This document shows, piece after piece, positions 1-9,479 of a stretch of 39,749 nt of DNA. How positions within the stretch are numbered: position 1 is the first letter of the stretch; the number at the start of each line of letters is the position of its first letter. Source of the stretch: Syntrophaceae bacterium (GTDB lineage: Bacteria > Desulfobacterota > Syntrophia > Syntrophales > PHBD01). Under the pieces are notes generated by a model. It made no database searches and was not told where the DNA came from. It worked only from the letters and a program-made list of their open reading frames with translations. The translations under genes and the position numbers were made by a program. The stretch lies in NCBI GenBank assembly GCA_013177825.1, contig JABLXX010000016.1:1-39749 (forward strand), written 5' to 3'.

Positions 1-645
1 CGCCGGGACGCTCGGCTTCTTCGGCAGCTTCTCGTACACATCCACCTTCTCCGGCAGCACATAGAGCACGTGGGTCCCGTCGACAAACTTGTCGCCGTAG
101 ACCGAGGCCTTTTCGCCCAGTTCCTCCGCCCGCTTGTAGGCCGCCTTGGTCATGGCCTTCTTCTCGCCGAACGTGAGCGCTCCCGTCGGGCATGCTTTCA
201 CGCAGGCCGGATTGAGGTCCGCCTGGATCCGGGAGAGGCACAGGTCGCACTTGTAAATGCGGTCCGTCGCCCGGTTCCACCGCGGAATGTCGAAGGGACA
301 GGCGGCGATGCACTCCTTGCAGCCGATGCACTTGTCCTGGTTCAGGCCCACCGTGCCGTACTCCGTGTGGTAAAGGGCGCCGCTGGGACAGACCTTCACA
401 CAGGCCGCGTCGGTGCAGTGCATGCAGCCGTCCTTCCGGAACAGCCACTTGAGGCCGTCTTTGTCGGCCACTTCCTGGAACCGGATGAGGGTCCAGGTGT
501 TCCACTGCAGGTCCGGGGGATTCTGGTAGGTGCCGTTGTTTTTCGTCTGCCTCGCCGGCATCTGGTTCCACTGCTTGCAGGCCAGCTGGCAGCCCCGGCA
601 GCCCGTACACTTCGAAACGTCTATTACTTTAATGTATTCGGCCAT
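1..645 (-). CDS. fdhB: Formate dehydrogenase iron-sulfur (beta) subunit, partial
   Basis: This is the electron-transfer subunit that carries electrons from the formate dehydrogenase catalytic subunit towards the membrane. The 215 visible codons have no stop and run off the left edge. Four ferredoxin-type cysteine clusters are visible: CTGCRGCQLAC near the start, CMHCTDAACVKVC, CIGCKECIAACP, and CDLC with a later CVKACP, giving 16 cysteines for four [4Fe-4S] clusters as in FdnH/FdoH proteins. The ATG lies 6 nt after the fdhA1 stop and behind a GGGGGTGAGAG ribosome site, so the two genes form one operon. There is no own signal peptide; such subunits are known to be exported in complex with the Tat-carrying alpha subunit. 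It closely resembles the beta subunit at 8253. The C-terminus and any following cytochrome gene are outside the window. Confidence 0.93.
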   Translation of the reverse strand, partial: MAEYIKVIDVSKCTGCRGCQLACKQWNQMPARQTKNNGTYQNPPDLQWNTWTLIRFQEVADKDGLKWLFRKDGCMHCTDAACVKVCPSGALYHTEYGTVGLNQDKCIGCKECIAACPFDIPRWNRATDRIYKCDLCLSRIQADLNPACVKACPTGALTFGEKKAMTKAAYKRAEELGEKASVYGDKFVDGTHVLYVLPEKVDVYEKLPKKPSVPA

Positions 646-651
646 GGTCTC

Positions 652-3600
652 TCACCCCCTTTTCCTGACGTTGACCATGAAGGCCTTGCTCTCGGGGATC
701 ATGGTGTTGGCGTCTCCGATTGTTGGCGTCAGGAGGTTGGCCGCATCCCCTTCAGTGAATACCTCGGGCTTCTTGTCGTCCTTGGAATATTTTCGGTCTT
801 TCGTCGTAATCCAGCCGAAATGCCAGGGAATGCCCACCTCGTGGATCGTGTTGCCGTCAATATTGAACGGCTTGAAGCGGGGCGTCACGATGGCCGTGCA
901 CTCCACCTTGCCGCGGGCGGACTCGACGATGACCTTCTCGCCGTTCGCGATCCCCTTCTCCTTCGCCAGTTCCTGTCCGATCTCGCACCACATGCCGGGC
1001 TGCATTTCCGCCAGCCATGGACACCAGCGGGTCAGGACGCCCGTCTGCCAGTGCTCGCTGATCCGGTAGGTCGAGCAGATGAATGGATATTTCGGATCGC
1101 AACTGGCGACGTTCGAGTAAAGATCCATGTCGGATCCGACGCCGGTCTTGTCGAACCGCTTGATGACGGGGTTGTTCTTCTGGGGTGACATCAGGTTCTT
1201 CTCCACGGGGCACTCGAGGGGCTCGTAGTGCTCCGGGAAGGGGCCGTCGGCCAAGCCGGGGCCGTAGAGGCTGGCCACGCCGTCGGGCTTCATGATGAAG
1301 GGGGGCCGCCCGGAACCGGGGTTGCCGGCGCCGTCCGGCACGTCGCCCACCCACTTCTCGCCGTTCCACGTAATGACCGGCTTCTTGGGATTCCAGGGCA
1401 TGCCGCTGGGATCCACGGAGGCGCCGTTGTAGATGATCCGGCGGTTGACCGGCCAGGACCAGGCCCACTCGGGGTAAAGGCCGATTCCGGTGGGGTCTTT
1501 CTGGCCGCGCCGGGCCGCCATGTTCGTCCCCGGGTAGGAGCCGCAGTAGATCCAGCAGCCCGAGGAGGTGGAGCCGTCGTCCTGGAGCCAGGCGAAGGTC
1601 GGAACGGGGTCGCCCTTCTTGAATTCCTTGAATTCGCCTTTTTTCGTCGGATTCTCGACCTTCTTGTCCTCCAGGAAGAAGCCGTTGATCTCCTTGGCCA
1701 CCGCGTGAGGATCATAATGGTAGTGGGAGCCTACGAACTTGCCGTAGGGCCAGGAGAGCTTCGTGATCGCTTCCTTCAGAGGTCCGCCGTTCTTCTCGTA
1801 GAGATCCTTCACTTTGAAGTAGATCTCGCTCATAATGTCCCCGTCGGGCAGGGCCACGCCGGGAGGATTGACGGCCTTATAGCGCCACTGCTGGAGCCGG
1901 CCGCTGTTGGCAAGGCTTCCTTCCTTCTCGATCGAGGAGGCGCAGGGCAGCATGAAGACCTCCGTCTTGATCTTCGTCGGATCCATGCCGGGGCCGCGCC
2001 AGAAGGAGCCCGTCTCGTTGTCGAAGAGGTTGACGTTCACCATCCAGTCCAGCTTGCCCAAGGCCTGCCGGACTTTGTTGGAGTGGGCCCCGCTGCAGGC
2101 GGGGTTCATGCCCCAGGCGAAGAAACCGGTGAACTTGCCTTTGTACATCTGGTCGAAGATCATGAGCCAGGAGTAGTTGGCCCCGTCGTCCAGCTTGGGC
2201 ATCAGCTCATAGGCCTCTTCGAGGGATACGTTCTTGCCGAATGTGGACCGCAGGAAGCTTGCGGAGTACTTCGGGAAGTTCTTCCACCAGTTGAGGCTGT
2301 CGGGCTCTTTCGTGGTGGGGGTCCGCTTCTCGTTGAAGGCCTTCAGGGTCGGCAGGGAGGCCGTCGGGGTTCCCAGGTAGCCCGGCCAGATGTGGAAGAG
2401 CAGGCCGTGGTCCGTGGAGCCCTGGACGTTCGACTCGCCGCGCATGGCCGCTACGCCGCCGCCGGCGATCCCCATGTTGCCAAGGAGAAGCTGGATGATG
2501 CACATTGAGCGGATGTTCTGGACACCGACGGTATGCTGGGTCCAACCCATGGCGTAGAGTTCGACACCCGCCTTGTCCGGCTTGCCCGTCGAGGCATAAA
2601 GCTTGTAGACTTCCAGAAGCTTATCCTGCGGCGTTCCCGTGATCTTCGAGACGATCTCCGGCGTGTAGCGGGAGTACTGCTTCTTCAGGAGCTGGAAGAC
2701 GCAGTTCGGATCCTTGAGGCTCATGTCCTTCTTGATCCGCCCGCCGGCTTCCGTCTGGTAGGACCAGGTGTCCTTGTTGTACTTCGCGCCCTCCAGACCC
2801 GAGAACACACCCTTGTTGTCGCCCGGGAGTTTGAAGGCCGGGTTCACCAGGAAGGAGGCGTTGGTGTAATGCTTGACGTACTCCTCGAAGTAGAGGCTGT
2901 TGTCGAGGATGTACTTGATCATCCCGCCCAGGAAGGCGATGTCCGTCCCGGAGCGGAGGGGAGCGTAAAGGTGGGACTTCGCCGCCGACTGCGTAAACCG
3001 CGGGTCCACGCAGATCACCTTCGCGCCCTTGTCAACCGCCGCCTGGATCCACTTGAAGGAGACGGGATGGTTGGAGGCAGGGTTGCTGCCCATGATGAGG
3101 AGGACATCACTGTTTTTGAAATCGATCCAGTGATTCGTCATTGCGCCACGCCCGAACGACTCTGCCAGAGCCGGTACAGTTGGGCTGTGTCAGATCCGGG
3201 CCTGGTGTTCAATGTACACCAGACCCAACCCCCTCAGGAATTTTTGGTATGTGAAGCACTCTTCAAGGTCCATGGCGGCGCTGCCGACGGAAGCGATCCC
3301 CTCCGTGCGGTTCACCGTCTCGCCCTTGTCGTTCTTGATTTTAAAGCTCTTGTCCCGGCTCTCCTTGACGTTGTGGGCGATCTTCTCAAGGGCCCACTCC
3401 CAGTCCACCTCTTTCCATTCCGTTGCGAAAGGAGCCCGGTAAAGAGGCTTGCCGAGGCGGTTCTCGTTGACGGACATCTGGTAGATGGATCCGCCCTTGC
3501 TGCACAGGGACCCGCGGTTGATGGGGCTGTCGGGATCGCCCTCCGTGTTGACCACCACGCCTCTGCGAACGGAAACAATGATGCTGCAGCCCACCGAGCA

Positions 3601-3747
3601 GTATGGGCAGATGGTGGTGGTTTCTTTGGCATACTGGATCTTCAGCGGCTGGGCATAGGCCGATACGGGCTTGAGACTGATCCCAAGTCCGCCCGCGGCC
3701 GCCACGGCGCTGGAGAGCTTCAAGAAACCTCTTCTGGTGACTTCCAT
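652..3747 (-). CDS. fdhA: Selenocysteine formate dehydrogenase, catalytic (alpha) subunit 1
   Basis: This enzyme oxidises formate to CO2 at a Mo- or W-bis-pterin site and should act in the periplasm. Read through the TGA at 3190-3192, it is 1031 residues, the usual size for FdnG-type subunits. A twin-arginine signal (TRRGFLK, residues 4-10) is followed by an N-terminal [4Fe-4S] motif C47-x2-C50-x3-C54-x27-C82. Residue 186 is the TGA codon, in the family context HQARI-Sec-HSPTV, where formate dehydrogenases have their metal-binding Cys or Sec. The frame is open on both sides and the downstream part (MTNHWIDFKNSD, GSNPASNHP) continues the same fold. A GAAAGGAG ribosome site precedes the ATG. 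A gene finder that stops at TGA will split it into two ORFs. Whether it uses Mo or W cannot be told from the sequence. No selA or selB is in the window, so selenocysteine machinery must be elsewhere. Confidence 0.95.
3157..3173 (-). promoter_or_regulatory. Putative bacterial SECIS hairpin of fdhA1
   Basis: On the coding strand CGGCTCT-GGC-AGAGTCG folds into a 7-bp stem (one G-U pair) starting 16 nt after the TGA at 3190-3192. Bacterial SECIS elements lie just behind the UGA and bind SelB. The same stem at the same distance occurs in fdhA2, which supports a function, although coding constraint could explain part of the conservation. Confidence 0.65.
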
Positions 3748-3928
3748 AAAGCGCTCCTTTCTCTATGATTGCGGATTCTATCCATCGGCTTGCCCATCCC
3801 CTCCCCAGGGAGTGAGTAAGCGGTTGCAGCGGGGCAGGTCTTCCCTCTTCCACGGAGTTTCCTCCAGAAAAACCGAAACCGTCTGCTTGATGTTCCTGGA
3901 TGGTCTGAGGGTCTGAAATTGCCGATCC

Positions 3929-3957
3929 CCTATATATTTTCTCCTCTTTGGTGTCAA
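3929..3957 (-). promoter_or_regulatory. sigma70-like promoter of fdhA1
   Basis: On the minus strand a perfect TTGACA (3952-3957) is followed after 17 bp by TATAGG (3929-3934). It is about 180 bp upstream of the fdhA1 ATG. The operator at 3984-4001 is centred roughly 70 bp upstream of the expected start point. Confidence 0.55.
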
Positions 3958-3983
3958 TATTTTTATCAGTAATTACGAATATA

Positions 3984-4001
3984 TATGTCATATTTGACAT
4001 A
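3984..4001. promoter_or_regulatory. Palindromic operator, TATGYCA-N4-TGRCATA family
   Basis: TATGTCA-TATT-TGACATA is a perfect 7+7 inverted repeat with a 4-bp spacer. It matches the sites before fdhA2, modA and hyaA. It lies between the divergent fdhA1 and fdhE promoters, upstream of both -35 boxes, so it could serve either one. Confidence 0.65.
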
Positions 4002-4028
4002 GCATGAAACCGCAGAGATAATCGGACC

Positions 4029-4055
4029 TTGACATTATGCCGGATTCGGCATAAC
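4029..4055 (+). promoter_or_regulatory. fdhE promoter with embedded operator
   Basis: TTGACA at 4029-4034 and a CATAAC -10-like box at 4050-4055 flank the palindrome TATGCCG-GATT-CGGCATA (4036-4053). The block TTGACATTATGCC-N6-GGCATAA is repeated exactly in front of hyaA at 12988. The 15-bp spacer is short for sigma70. A protein on this site would block RNA polymerase, which suggests repression. Confidence 0.55.
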
Positions 4056-4124
4056 TGCTCTCGCACTCATGAATTTCTGGCCGGGAAACACAACCCCACC
4101 GACCCCGGAAAAGGACTGGAAAAG

Positions 4125-5015
4125 ATGGAGATGAACGATCGGGATAAAGTGATCGAGAAACTGGAGATGAACCTCCGCGACGCCGCGGAGAAAAACCCCC
4201 ATAGCCGGACGGTCCTGGAGGCCTTCGGCCCGCTGATGATCGAAAGGCATCGCCTCCTCGACACCCTCCAATGGAAAGGGATCGACCCTGCCGGCATCGA
4301 CCGGGGCAGGCTGAAGGCCGGCGTCCCCGTAATCCGTCAGATTCCTCTGTTTTTCCCGGAAGATCCCTGGAAGGAAGTCATCCTCCCCACCATCGCCGCC
4401 GCCCGGCAGGGATTCCCGCAGCTTCGGGCAGGCCTGGATGCCTGGGAGGCCTGCGTCACCTCCGGGGCCGTGCCCTTCCACGACTATTTCCATTCCTATC
4501 CGTCGCCGGACGAAACGCTTCCCTCTTCGTGGGACTGCGTCCGGGACGTTCCCGCCGGCGTGACCAAACTGATCCTGACATCCGCCGCGCGAACCATCCT
4601 GGAATTGCGTTCGACGGATGCCGCCCCGGTCCTCCGGGACGCCGAATGGGACAAGGGATACTGCCCCTTCTGCGGATCCTTCGCCGGCATCGCAAGAATC
4701 CACGACAAGATCACCCAGCGCTGGCTCCACTGCCTTCATTGCGGCCGGGAGTGGCGCTTCAACCGGATCCGCTGTCCCTATTGCGAACACGAATCCCCCA
4801 AGGAAATGAACTATTTCTTCCTGGAGGGGAAAACCGTCGAGTCCGCCTTCACCTGTGAGGAATGCAAGCGATACCTGGTGACACTTTACCGCATCAGCGA
4901 CCTGAATGACCCCGACCTGGACGTGGCGTCCCTGAGCCTGATCCACCTGGACCTGATCATGCAGCGGAAGGGCTACCTCCCCCTCGATCCCTCCAGCTGG
5001 TTCCGGCTCGAATAG
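4125..5015 (+). CDS. fdhE: Formate dehydrogenase accessory protein FdhE
   Basis: FdhE proteins are cytoplasmic rubredoxin-like factors needed for maturation or activation of Tat-exported formate dehydrogenases. This one is 296 residues. The C-terminal half has the expected zinc-ribbon cysteine pairs: CPFCGSF, CLHCGREW, CPYCEHE and CEECKRY. The ATG at 4125 is chosen because AAGGA lies 9 nt upstream; the frame is open to 4029, but that longer start would lie inside the promoter/operator block. It lies between the two fdhA genes, with its own promoter, so it can serve both enzymes. Function is assigned from family knowledge and neighbours; start certainty is moderate because a second ATG lies two codons downstream. 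Confidence 0.92.
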   Translation: MEMNDRDKVIEKLEMNLRDAAEKNPHSRTVLEAFGPLMIERHRLLDTLQWKGIDPAGIDRGRLKAGVPVIRQIPLFFPEDPWKEVILPTIAAARQGFPQLRAGLDAWEACVTSGAVPFHDYFHSYPSPDETLPSSWDCVRDVPAGVTKLILTSAARTILELRSTDAAPVLRDAEWDKGYCPFCGSFAGIARIHDKITQRWLHCLHCGREWRFNRIRCPYCEHESPKEMNYFFLEGKTVESAFTCEECKRYLVTLYRISDLNDPDLDVASLSLIHLDLIMQRKGYLPLDPSSWFRLE

Positions 5016-5095
5016 AAACCCTCCGGGCCGGAAAACCACACACTTCTCTTTCCCACCTTCCAGCCTGCGCCACCCTCTATGCTTTATGTAACACA

Positions 5096-5156
5096 TTGAC
5101 AAAACGAGCAAAACGCCCTATCGGTGCCAATGCTGGCATATGCCAATCATGACATA
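5096..5156 (+). promoter_or_regulatory. fdhA2 control region with two overlapping operators
   Basis: A TTGACA at 5096-5101 may be a -35 box, but the -10 (TATCGG, 17 bp later) is poor. Two operator-type palindromes follow with a pitch of 16 bp: GGTGCCA-ATGC-TGGCATA (5123-5140, weak left half) and TATGCCA-ATCA-TGACATA (5139-5156, both halves consensus). They would cover the expected transcription start, 17-50 bp before the fdhA2 ATG. Confidence 0.6.
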
Positions 5157-5172
5157 GGCAACGGGAGGCATT

Positions 5173-8100
5173 ATGAAAATTACTCGCAGAAGGTTCCTTA
5201 CCCTTTCGGGAGCCGTCGGCTCGGGGATCGCCCTGTCGTCCCTGGGCCTCGACCTGGCTCCTGCGAAAGCGTATGCGGACGAGCTGAACAAGATGAACCG
5301 CGTCCGGACGGCGAAGCAGGTAATCACGACCTGCTGTTACTGCTCCGTCGGCTGCGGCCTCATCTGCAGCGTCGACCGGAAGACCGGCAAAATCTTCAAT
5401 ATCGAAGGAGATCCGGAACACCCCATCAGTGAAGGTTCCCTCTGTGCCAAGGGAGCGGGCTTCTTCGACCTGACGGAGGCAAACAAGTACCGCCTTCGCA
5501 AGGTTCTTTACCGTGCGCCCATGAGCGACAAGTGGGAAGAGAAGGACTGGGACTGGGCAATGGAAAGGATCGCCCGCCTGGTAAAGGACACTCGTGACAA
5601 GGAATTCGTTCTGAAAAACGCCAAGGGGGAAGTCGTCAATCGCTGCGAGACCATCGGCCACCTGGGCAGCTCCAACGTGGACAACGAGGAGTGCTGGCTC
5701 ATGAGCGTGGCGGCAAGGGCATTAGGCCTGGTGTACATCGATCACCAGGCCCGGGTCTGACACAGTCCATCCGTTGCGGCTCTGGGAGAGTCGTTCGGCC
5801 GTGGTTCCATGACGAACCACTATATCGACCTGAAGAACAGCGACGTCATCCTCATCATGGGGAGCAACGCCGCCGAGCACCACCCCATCGCGTTCAAGTG
5901 GATCCTGCGGGCCAAGGAGCAGAACGGAGCCCGGATCATCCACGTCGATCCCCGCTACACCAGGACATCCGCCCGCTGCGATTACCACGTTCCGCTGCGG
6001 TCCGGAACGGACATCGCCTTCCTGGGGGGAATGATCCACTATATCCTGAGCAACAACAAAGACTTCAAAGAATACGTCGCCAACTACACCAACGCATCCT
6101 TTCTCGTCAGCCCGAGTTTCAATTTCAAGGACGGCCTCTTCTCCGGATACGATGCGGAAAAGCGGAAGTACAACAAGGATACGTGGGTCTTCGAGAAGGA
6201 CGGCCGGGGCATCCCGAAGCGGGACATGACCCTCCAGGATCCCCGCTGCGTCTATCAGCTGCTGAAGAAGCACTACTCCCGCTATACCCTGGAGAAGGTC
6301 TCCAGCATCACCGGCGTGACAAAGGAAAACCTGCTGAAGGTGTACGGGGAGTACAGCGCCACCGGCGTGAAGGACAAGGCCGGGACGGAATGCTACGCCC
6401 TCGGCTGGACCCATCACACGACGGGGAGCCAGATCATCCGGACCATGTCCATCATCCAGCTCCTTCTGGGCAACATGGGAATCGCCGGCGGCGGCATCAA
6501 CGCCCTCCGGGGAGAGCCCAACGTCCAGGGATCCACCGATCACTGCATTCTCTACGGCAATCTTCCGGGCTACCTGAAGATGCCCGTGGCATCCCTGACC
6601 ACCCTGGAGAAGTACCTGGACAAGTGCACCCCCAAATCCAGCGATCCCCAGTCGGCCAATTACTACCAGAACTACCCGAACTTCTTCGTCAGCCTGCTCA
6701 AATCCTACTATGACGAAAGAGCGACGAAGGAAAACGGGTTCTGCTACTCCTGGCTGCCGAAGCTCGACGACGGTCATGCCTACTCCCTCATGCACCTCTT
6801 CGACAAAATGTACGAGGGGAAGGTGAAAGGCCTCTTCTCCGTCGGGACGGACCCGGCGGTCAGTTCCCCGAATACGGCCAAGGTCCGCAAGGCCCTGGAG
6901 AAGCTCGACTGGCTGGTGAGCGCCAACATCTTCGACAACGAGACCTGCTCCTTCTGGAAGGGCCCCGGCGTCGATCCGAAGCAGGTCAAGACGGAATGCT
7001 TCCTCCTCCCCGCCTCCGCCACCATGGAGAAGGAGGGCAGCCAGAGCAACAGCGGCCGCTGGGTCCAGTGGAAGTACAAGGCCGCGGAGCCGCCGGAGGA
7101 CGCCATTCCCGTCGGCGAGATCTGGATCAAGATGATGGATGCCGTCCGGGCTCTCTACAGGAAGGAAGGCGGCAAGTTCCCCGAGCCGATCCTGGGTCTG
7201 AAATGGGATTACACGGACCGCCAGGGGCGGTACGACGCCCTGAAGATCTCGAAGCAGATCAACGGCTACTTCCTCCGGGACACCGTCATCGAGGACAAGG
7301 AAAAGAAGACCAGCACCGTCTTCAAGAAGGGCCAGCTGGTCCCGACCTTCGGGATGCTCAAGGCCGACGGATCGACCTCCGGCGGCAACTGGATCATGGC
7401 CGGCAGTTTCTCCGCCGACGGCGAGAACAAGATGGCCAAGCGGGGCAAGGACGACCCGACGGGTCTCGGCCTCTATCCGAACTGGTCCTTCGCCTGGCCT
7501 GTCAACCGGCGCATTCTTTACAACCGCGCCTCCTGCGACGTCAACGGCAACCCCTACAACCCGAAGCGCAAGATCCTGGCCTGGACGGGGGAGAAGTGGG
7601 TCGGCGACGTCCCGGACGGCCCCTGGCCGCCCATGGCAAACAAGGAGAAGGGGAAGTACCCCTTCATCATGAAACAGGACGGCCTGGGCGCCATCTTCGG
7701 ACCCGGCATGGCCGAGGGACCCTTCTCCGAGCATTACGAACCCCTGGAAGGGCCACTCAAGAAGAACCCCCTGTCGAGCCAGCTCATCAACCCGGCCGTC
7801 TATATCTTCAAGAGCGACATGGACAAGTACGCCAACGCGGACGAGAAATTCCCCTACGTCTGCACGACCTACTCCTGCACGGAGCACTGGTGCTCCGGCG
7901 CACTGACGCGCTGGCAGCTCTGGCTCCTGGAGATGCAGCCGGAGCTCTACGTCGAGATCGGCGATAAGCTGGCCAAGCAGAAGGGCATCCGGAACGGAGA
8001 GCGGGTCCGGGTGTCGTCGATCCGCGGACACGTGGAGTGCGTGGCCATGGTGACCAAGCGTTTCCGGCCGTTCCAGGTGGAAGGGAAGGAGGTCCACCAG

Positions 8101-8241
8101 GTGGGCCTGCCCTTCAACTACGGGTGGCTGTTCCCCAAGGACGGCGGAGACAGCACGAACTTCCTGACCCCCACCGTCGGTTGCCCGAACACCTTCTGCC
8201 CCGAGTACAAGGCGTTCATGGTCAACGTCGCGAAGCTATAA
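5173..8241 (+). CDS. fdhA: Selenocysteine formate dehydrogenase, catalytic (alpha) subunit 2
   Basis: This is a second FdnG-like periplasmic formate dehydrogenase, 1022 residues when the TGA at 5758-5760 is read as selenocysteine (residue 196, context HQARV-Sec-HSPSV). It has a twin-arginine signal (TRRRFLT, residues 4-10) and a [4Fe-4S] motif C54-x2-C57-x3-C61-x29-C91. The molybdopterin domains continue without interruption to the stop at 8241. It is clearly paralogous to the gene at 652-3747 along its whole length (same blocks such as MTNHxIDxKNSD and VPLRSGTDIAFLGGMI), but the two are well diverged. A GGGAGGC ribosome site precedes the ATG, and fdhB2 starts 11 nt after its stop. Two operator palindromes sit just upstream. 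Mo versus W use is not visible. Confidence 0.95.
5777..5793 (+). promoter_or_regulatory. Putative bacterial SECIS hairpin of fdhA2
   Basis: CGGCTCT-GGG-AGAGTCG forms a 7-bp stem (one G-U pair) beginning 16 nt after the TGA at 5758-5760. The stem is identical to that of fdhA1 except for the loop, at the same spacing. Confidence 0.65.
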
Positions 8242-8252
8242 GGAGATAGGCC

Positions 8253-9479
8253 ATGAAAGGGATTGAAATCGTCAAAATGATCGATACCAGTCGATGCACG
8301 GCCTGTCGGGGCTGCCAGGTGGCCTGCAAGCAGTGGAACGAGATGCCGTCCTTCCGGACGAAGAACCGGGGCAGTTACCAGAATCCTGAGGATCTCCAGT
8401 GGAATACCTGGACCCTCATCCGGTTCCAGGAGTATGAGGACGGCAAGGGAAACTTCAAGTGGCTGTTCCGCAAGGACGGCTGCATGCATTGCACCGACGC
8501 GGCCTGCATGACGGTCTGCCCCAGCGGCGCCCTGTTCCGCACGGAATACGGAACCGTGGGCGTCAACTCGGAGAAGTGCATCGGCTGCAAGGAGTGCATC
8601 GCCGCCTGCCCCTTCGACATTCCGCGGTGGAATCCGGCGACGGACCGCATTACCAAGTGCGATCTATGCTACACCCGGCTGAAGGCCGACCAGAAACCCG
8701 CCTGCATCCTGTCCTGCCCGACGGGGGCCCTCCAGATCGGCGACAAGAACGCCATGATCAAAGCGGCCTACAAGCGGGCTGCGGAACTTGGGGGGGACGC
8801 CAACGTCTACGGCGACAAGTTCGTCGACGGGACCCACGTCATTTACATCCTGCAGGAAAAACCGGCGATCTACGACGAACTGCCGGAAAAGCCGGCGGTC
8901 CCGGCAAGGAGGAGGCGAATAATGAAAAAGGGACTGATTCAGGCGACGGACGCCTTTGAGAGAATCGTACACTGGAGCCTGGCGCTTTCGTGCCTGCTCC
9001 TGTGCGTGTCGGGACTGGGGATGATGTTCCACTCCCTCAACTGGATCGGGGAGATCTTCGGAGGTCTCCGGTCCTTGAAGTACATTCACAACTTCACGGG
9101 GATCTGGTTCGGTGCGTCCCTGGCCTTCGCCATCGGGATGTGGTGGAAGGAGGCGGGGGTGTTCACGATGCCGGAGGACCTGGACTGGATGATGTGCGGC
9201 GGCGGGTACCTGTGGCACGTGGACAAGGTTCCCGAAGTCGGGAAGTACAACCCGGGTCAGAAGGCGTTCTTCCTGGCGGTGGCGGGGTGCGGCGTCCTGA
9301 TGTTCGTGACGGGGCTCATCATGTGGTTCCCGCTGAGCTTCCCGTCCGGGCTGGTGCGGTGGATGTTCGTGCTGCACGCGCTGGGTTTCGTGACGATCTT
9401 CGCGTTCTTTTTCGTGCACCTGTACCTGGGGACGGTTGGTTCCCCCGGATCGCTGCCGGCGATACGACGGGGTGGGTGA
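8253..9479 (+). CDS. fdhB: Formate dehydrogenase iron-sulfur subunit, reading in frame into the cytochrome b subunit
   Basis: Residues 1-223 are a complete FdhB: CTACRGCQVAC, CMHCTDAACMTVC, CIGCKECIAACP and CDLC...CILSCP give 16 cysteines for four [4Fe-4S] clusters. The homologous region of the left-edge copy also reaches KPxVPA. Here no stop follows; the frame runs through ARRRRI into the ATG of fdhC (residue 224). That ATG has its own strong AAGGAGGAGG ribosome site, so two separate proteins are expected ancestrally. In the +1 frame the text reads TAATG, a normal overlapping stop/start, so one lost or miscalled base upstream would explain the join. The reading frame ends at 9479 through a second frame error in fdhC. 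GGAG at 8241-8244 serves the start. Confidence 0.85.
   Translation: MKGIEIVKMIDTSRCTACRGCQVACKQWNEMPSFRTKNRGSYQNPEDLQWNTWTLIRFQEYEDGKGNFKWLFRKDGCMHCTDAACMTVCPSGALFRTEYGTVGVNSEKCIGCKECIAACPFDIPRWNPATDRITKCDLCYTRLKADQKPACILSCPTGALQIGDKNAMIKAAYKRAAELGGDANVYGDKFVDGTHVIYILQEKPAIYDELPEKPAVPARRRRIMKKGLIQATDAFERIVHWSLALSCLLLCVSGLGMMFHSLNWIGEIFGGLRSLKYIHNFTGIWFGASLAFAIGMWWKEAGVFTMPEDLDWMMCGGGYLWHVDKVPEVGKYNPGQKAFFLAVAGCGVLMFVTGLIMWFPLSFPSGLVRWMFVLHALGFVTIFAFFFVHLYLGTVGSPGSLPAIRRGG

Larger units (their letters stand above)
3748..4124. other. Divergent fdhA1/fdhE control region
   Basis: This 377-nt gap has no convincing gene. It holds a leftward sigma70-like promoter (3929-3957), two palindromic operators (3984-4001 and 4036-4053) and a rightward promoter around the second operator. 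The fdhA1 transcript would have a leader of about 175 nt that is fairly GC-rich and contains a possible hairpin around the CCCTGGGGAGGG stretch near 3795-3825 (minus strand); I could not assign it to a riboswitch class. Confidence 0.6.

Noticed and set aside
70-1188. Long rightward open frames opposite fdhB1 and fdhA1 (also 1228-2508 and 2533-3768)
   Set aside because: They lie antisense to genes with clear family motifs, have Arg/Gly/Val/Leu-biased composition typical of shadow frames in GC-rich DNA, and no recognisable domain.
3671-3916. 81-codon rightward ORF in the fdhA1 leader
   Set aside because: It overlaps the fdhA1 start antisense, has no ribosome site and no recognisable domain.
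3748-3925. Cobalamin or molybdenum-cofactor riboswitch in the fdhA1 leader
   Set aside because: A GGGAA...CTGCCCCGCTGCAACCGC stretch on the minus strand recalls part of a B12 box, but the conserved GGTG/CC and GCCACTG-type parts are missing, and I could not fit the Moco RNA fold.
5722-8097. 791-residue leftward frame opposite fdhA2
   Set aside because: It is antisense to an intact formate dehydrogenase gene, has shadow-type composition and no family motif or ribosome site.
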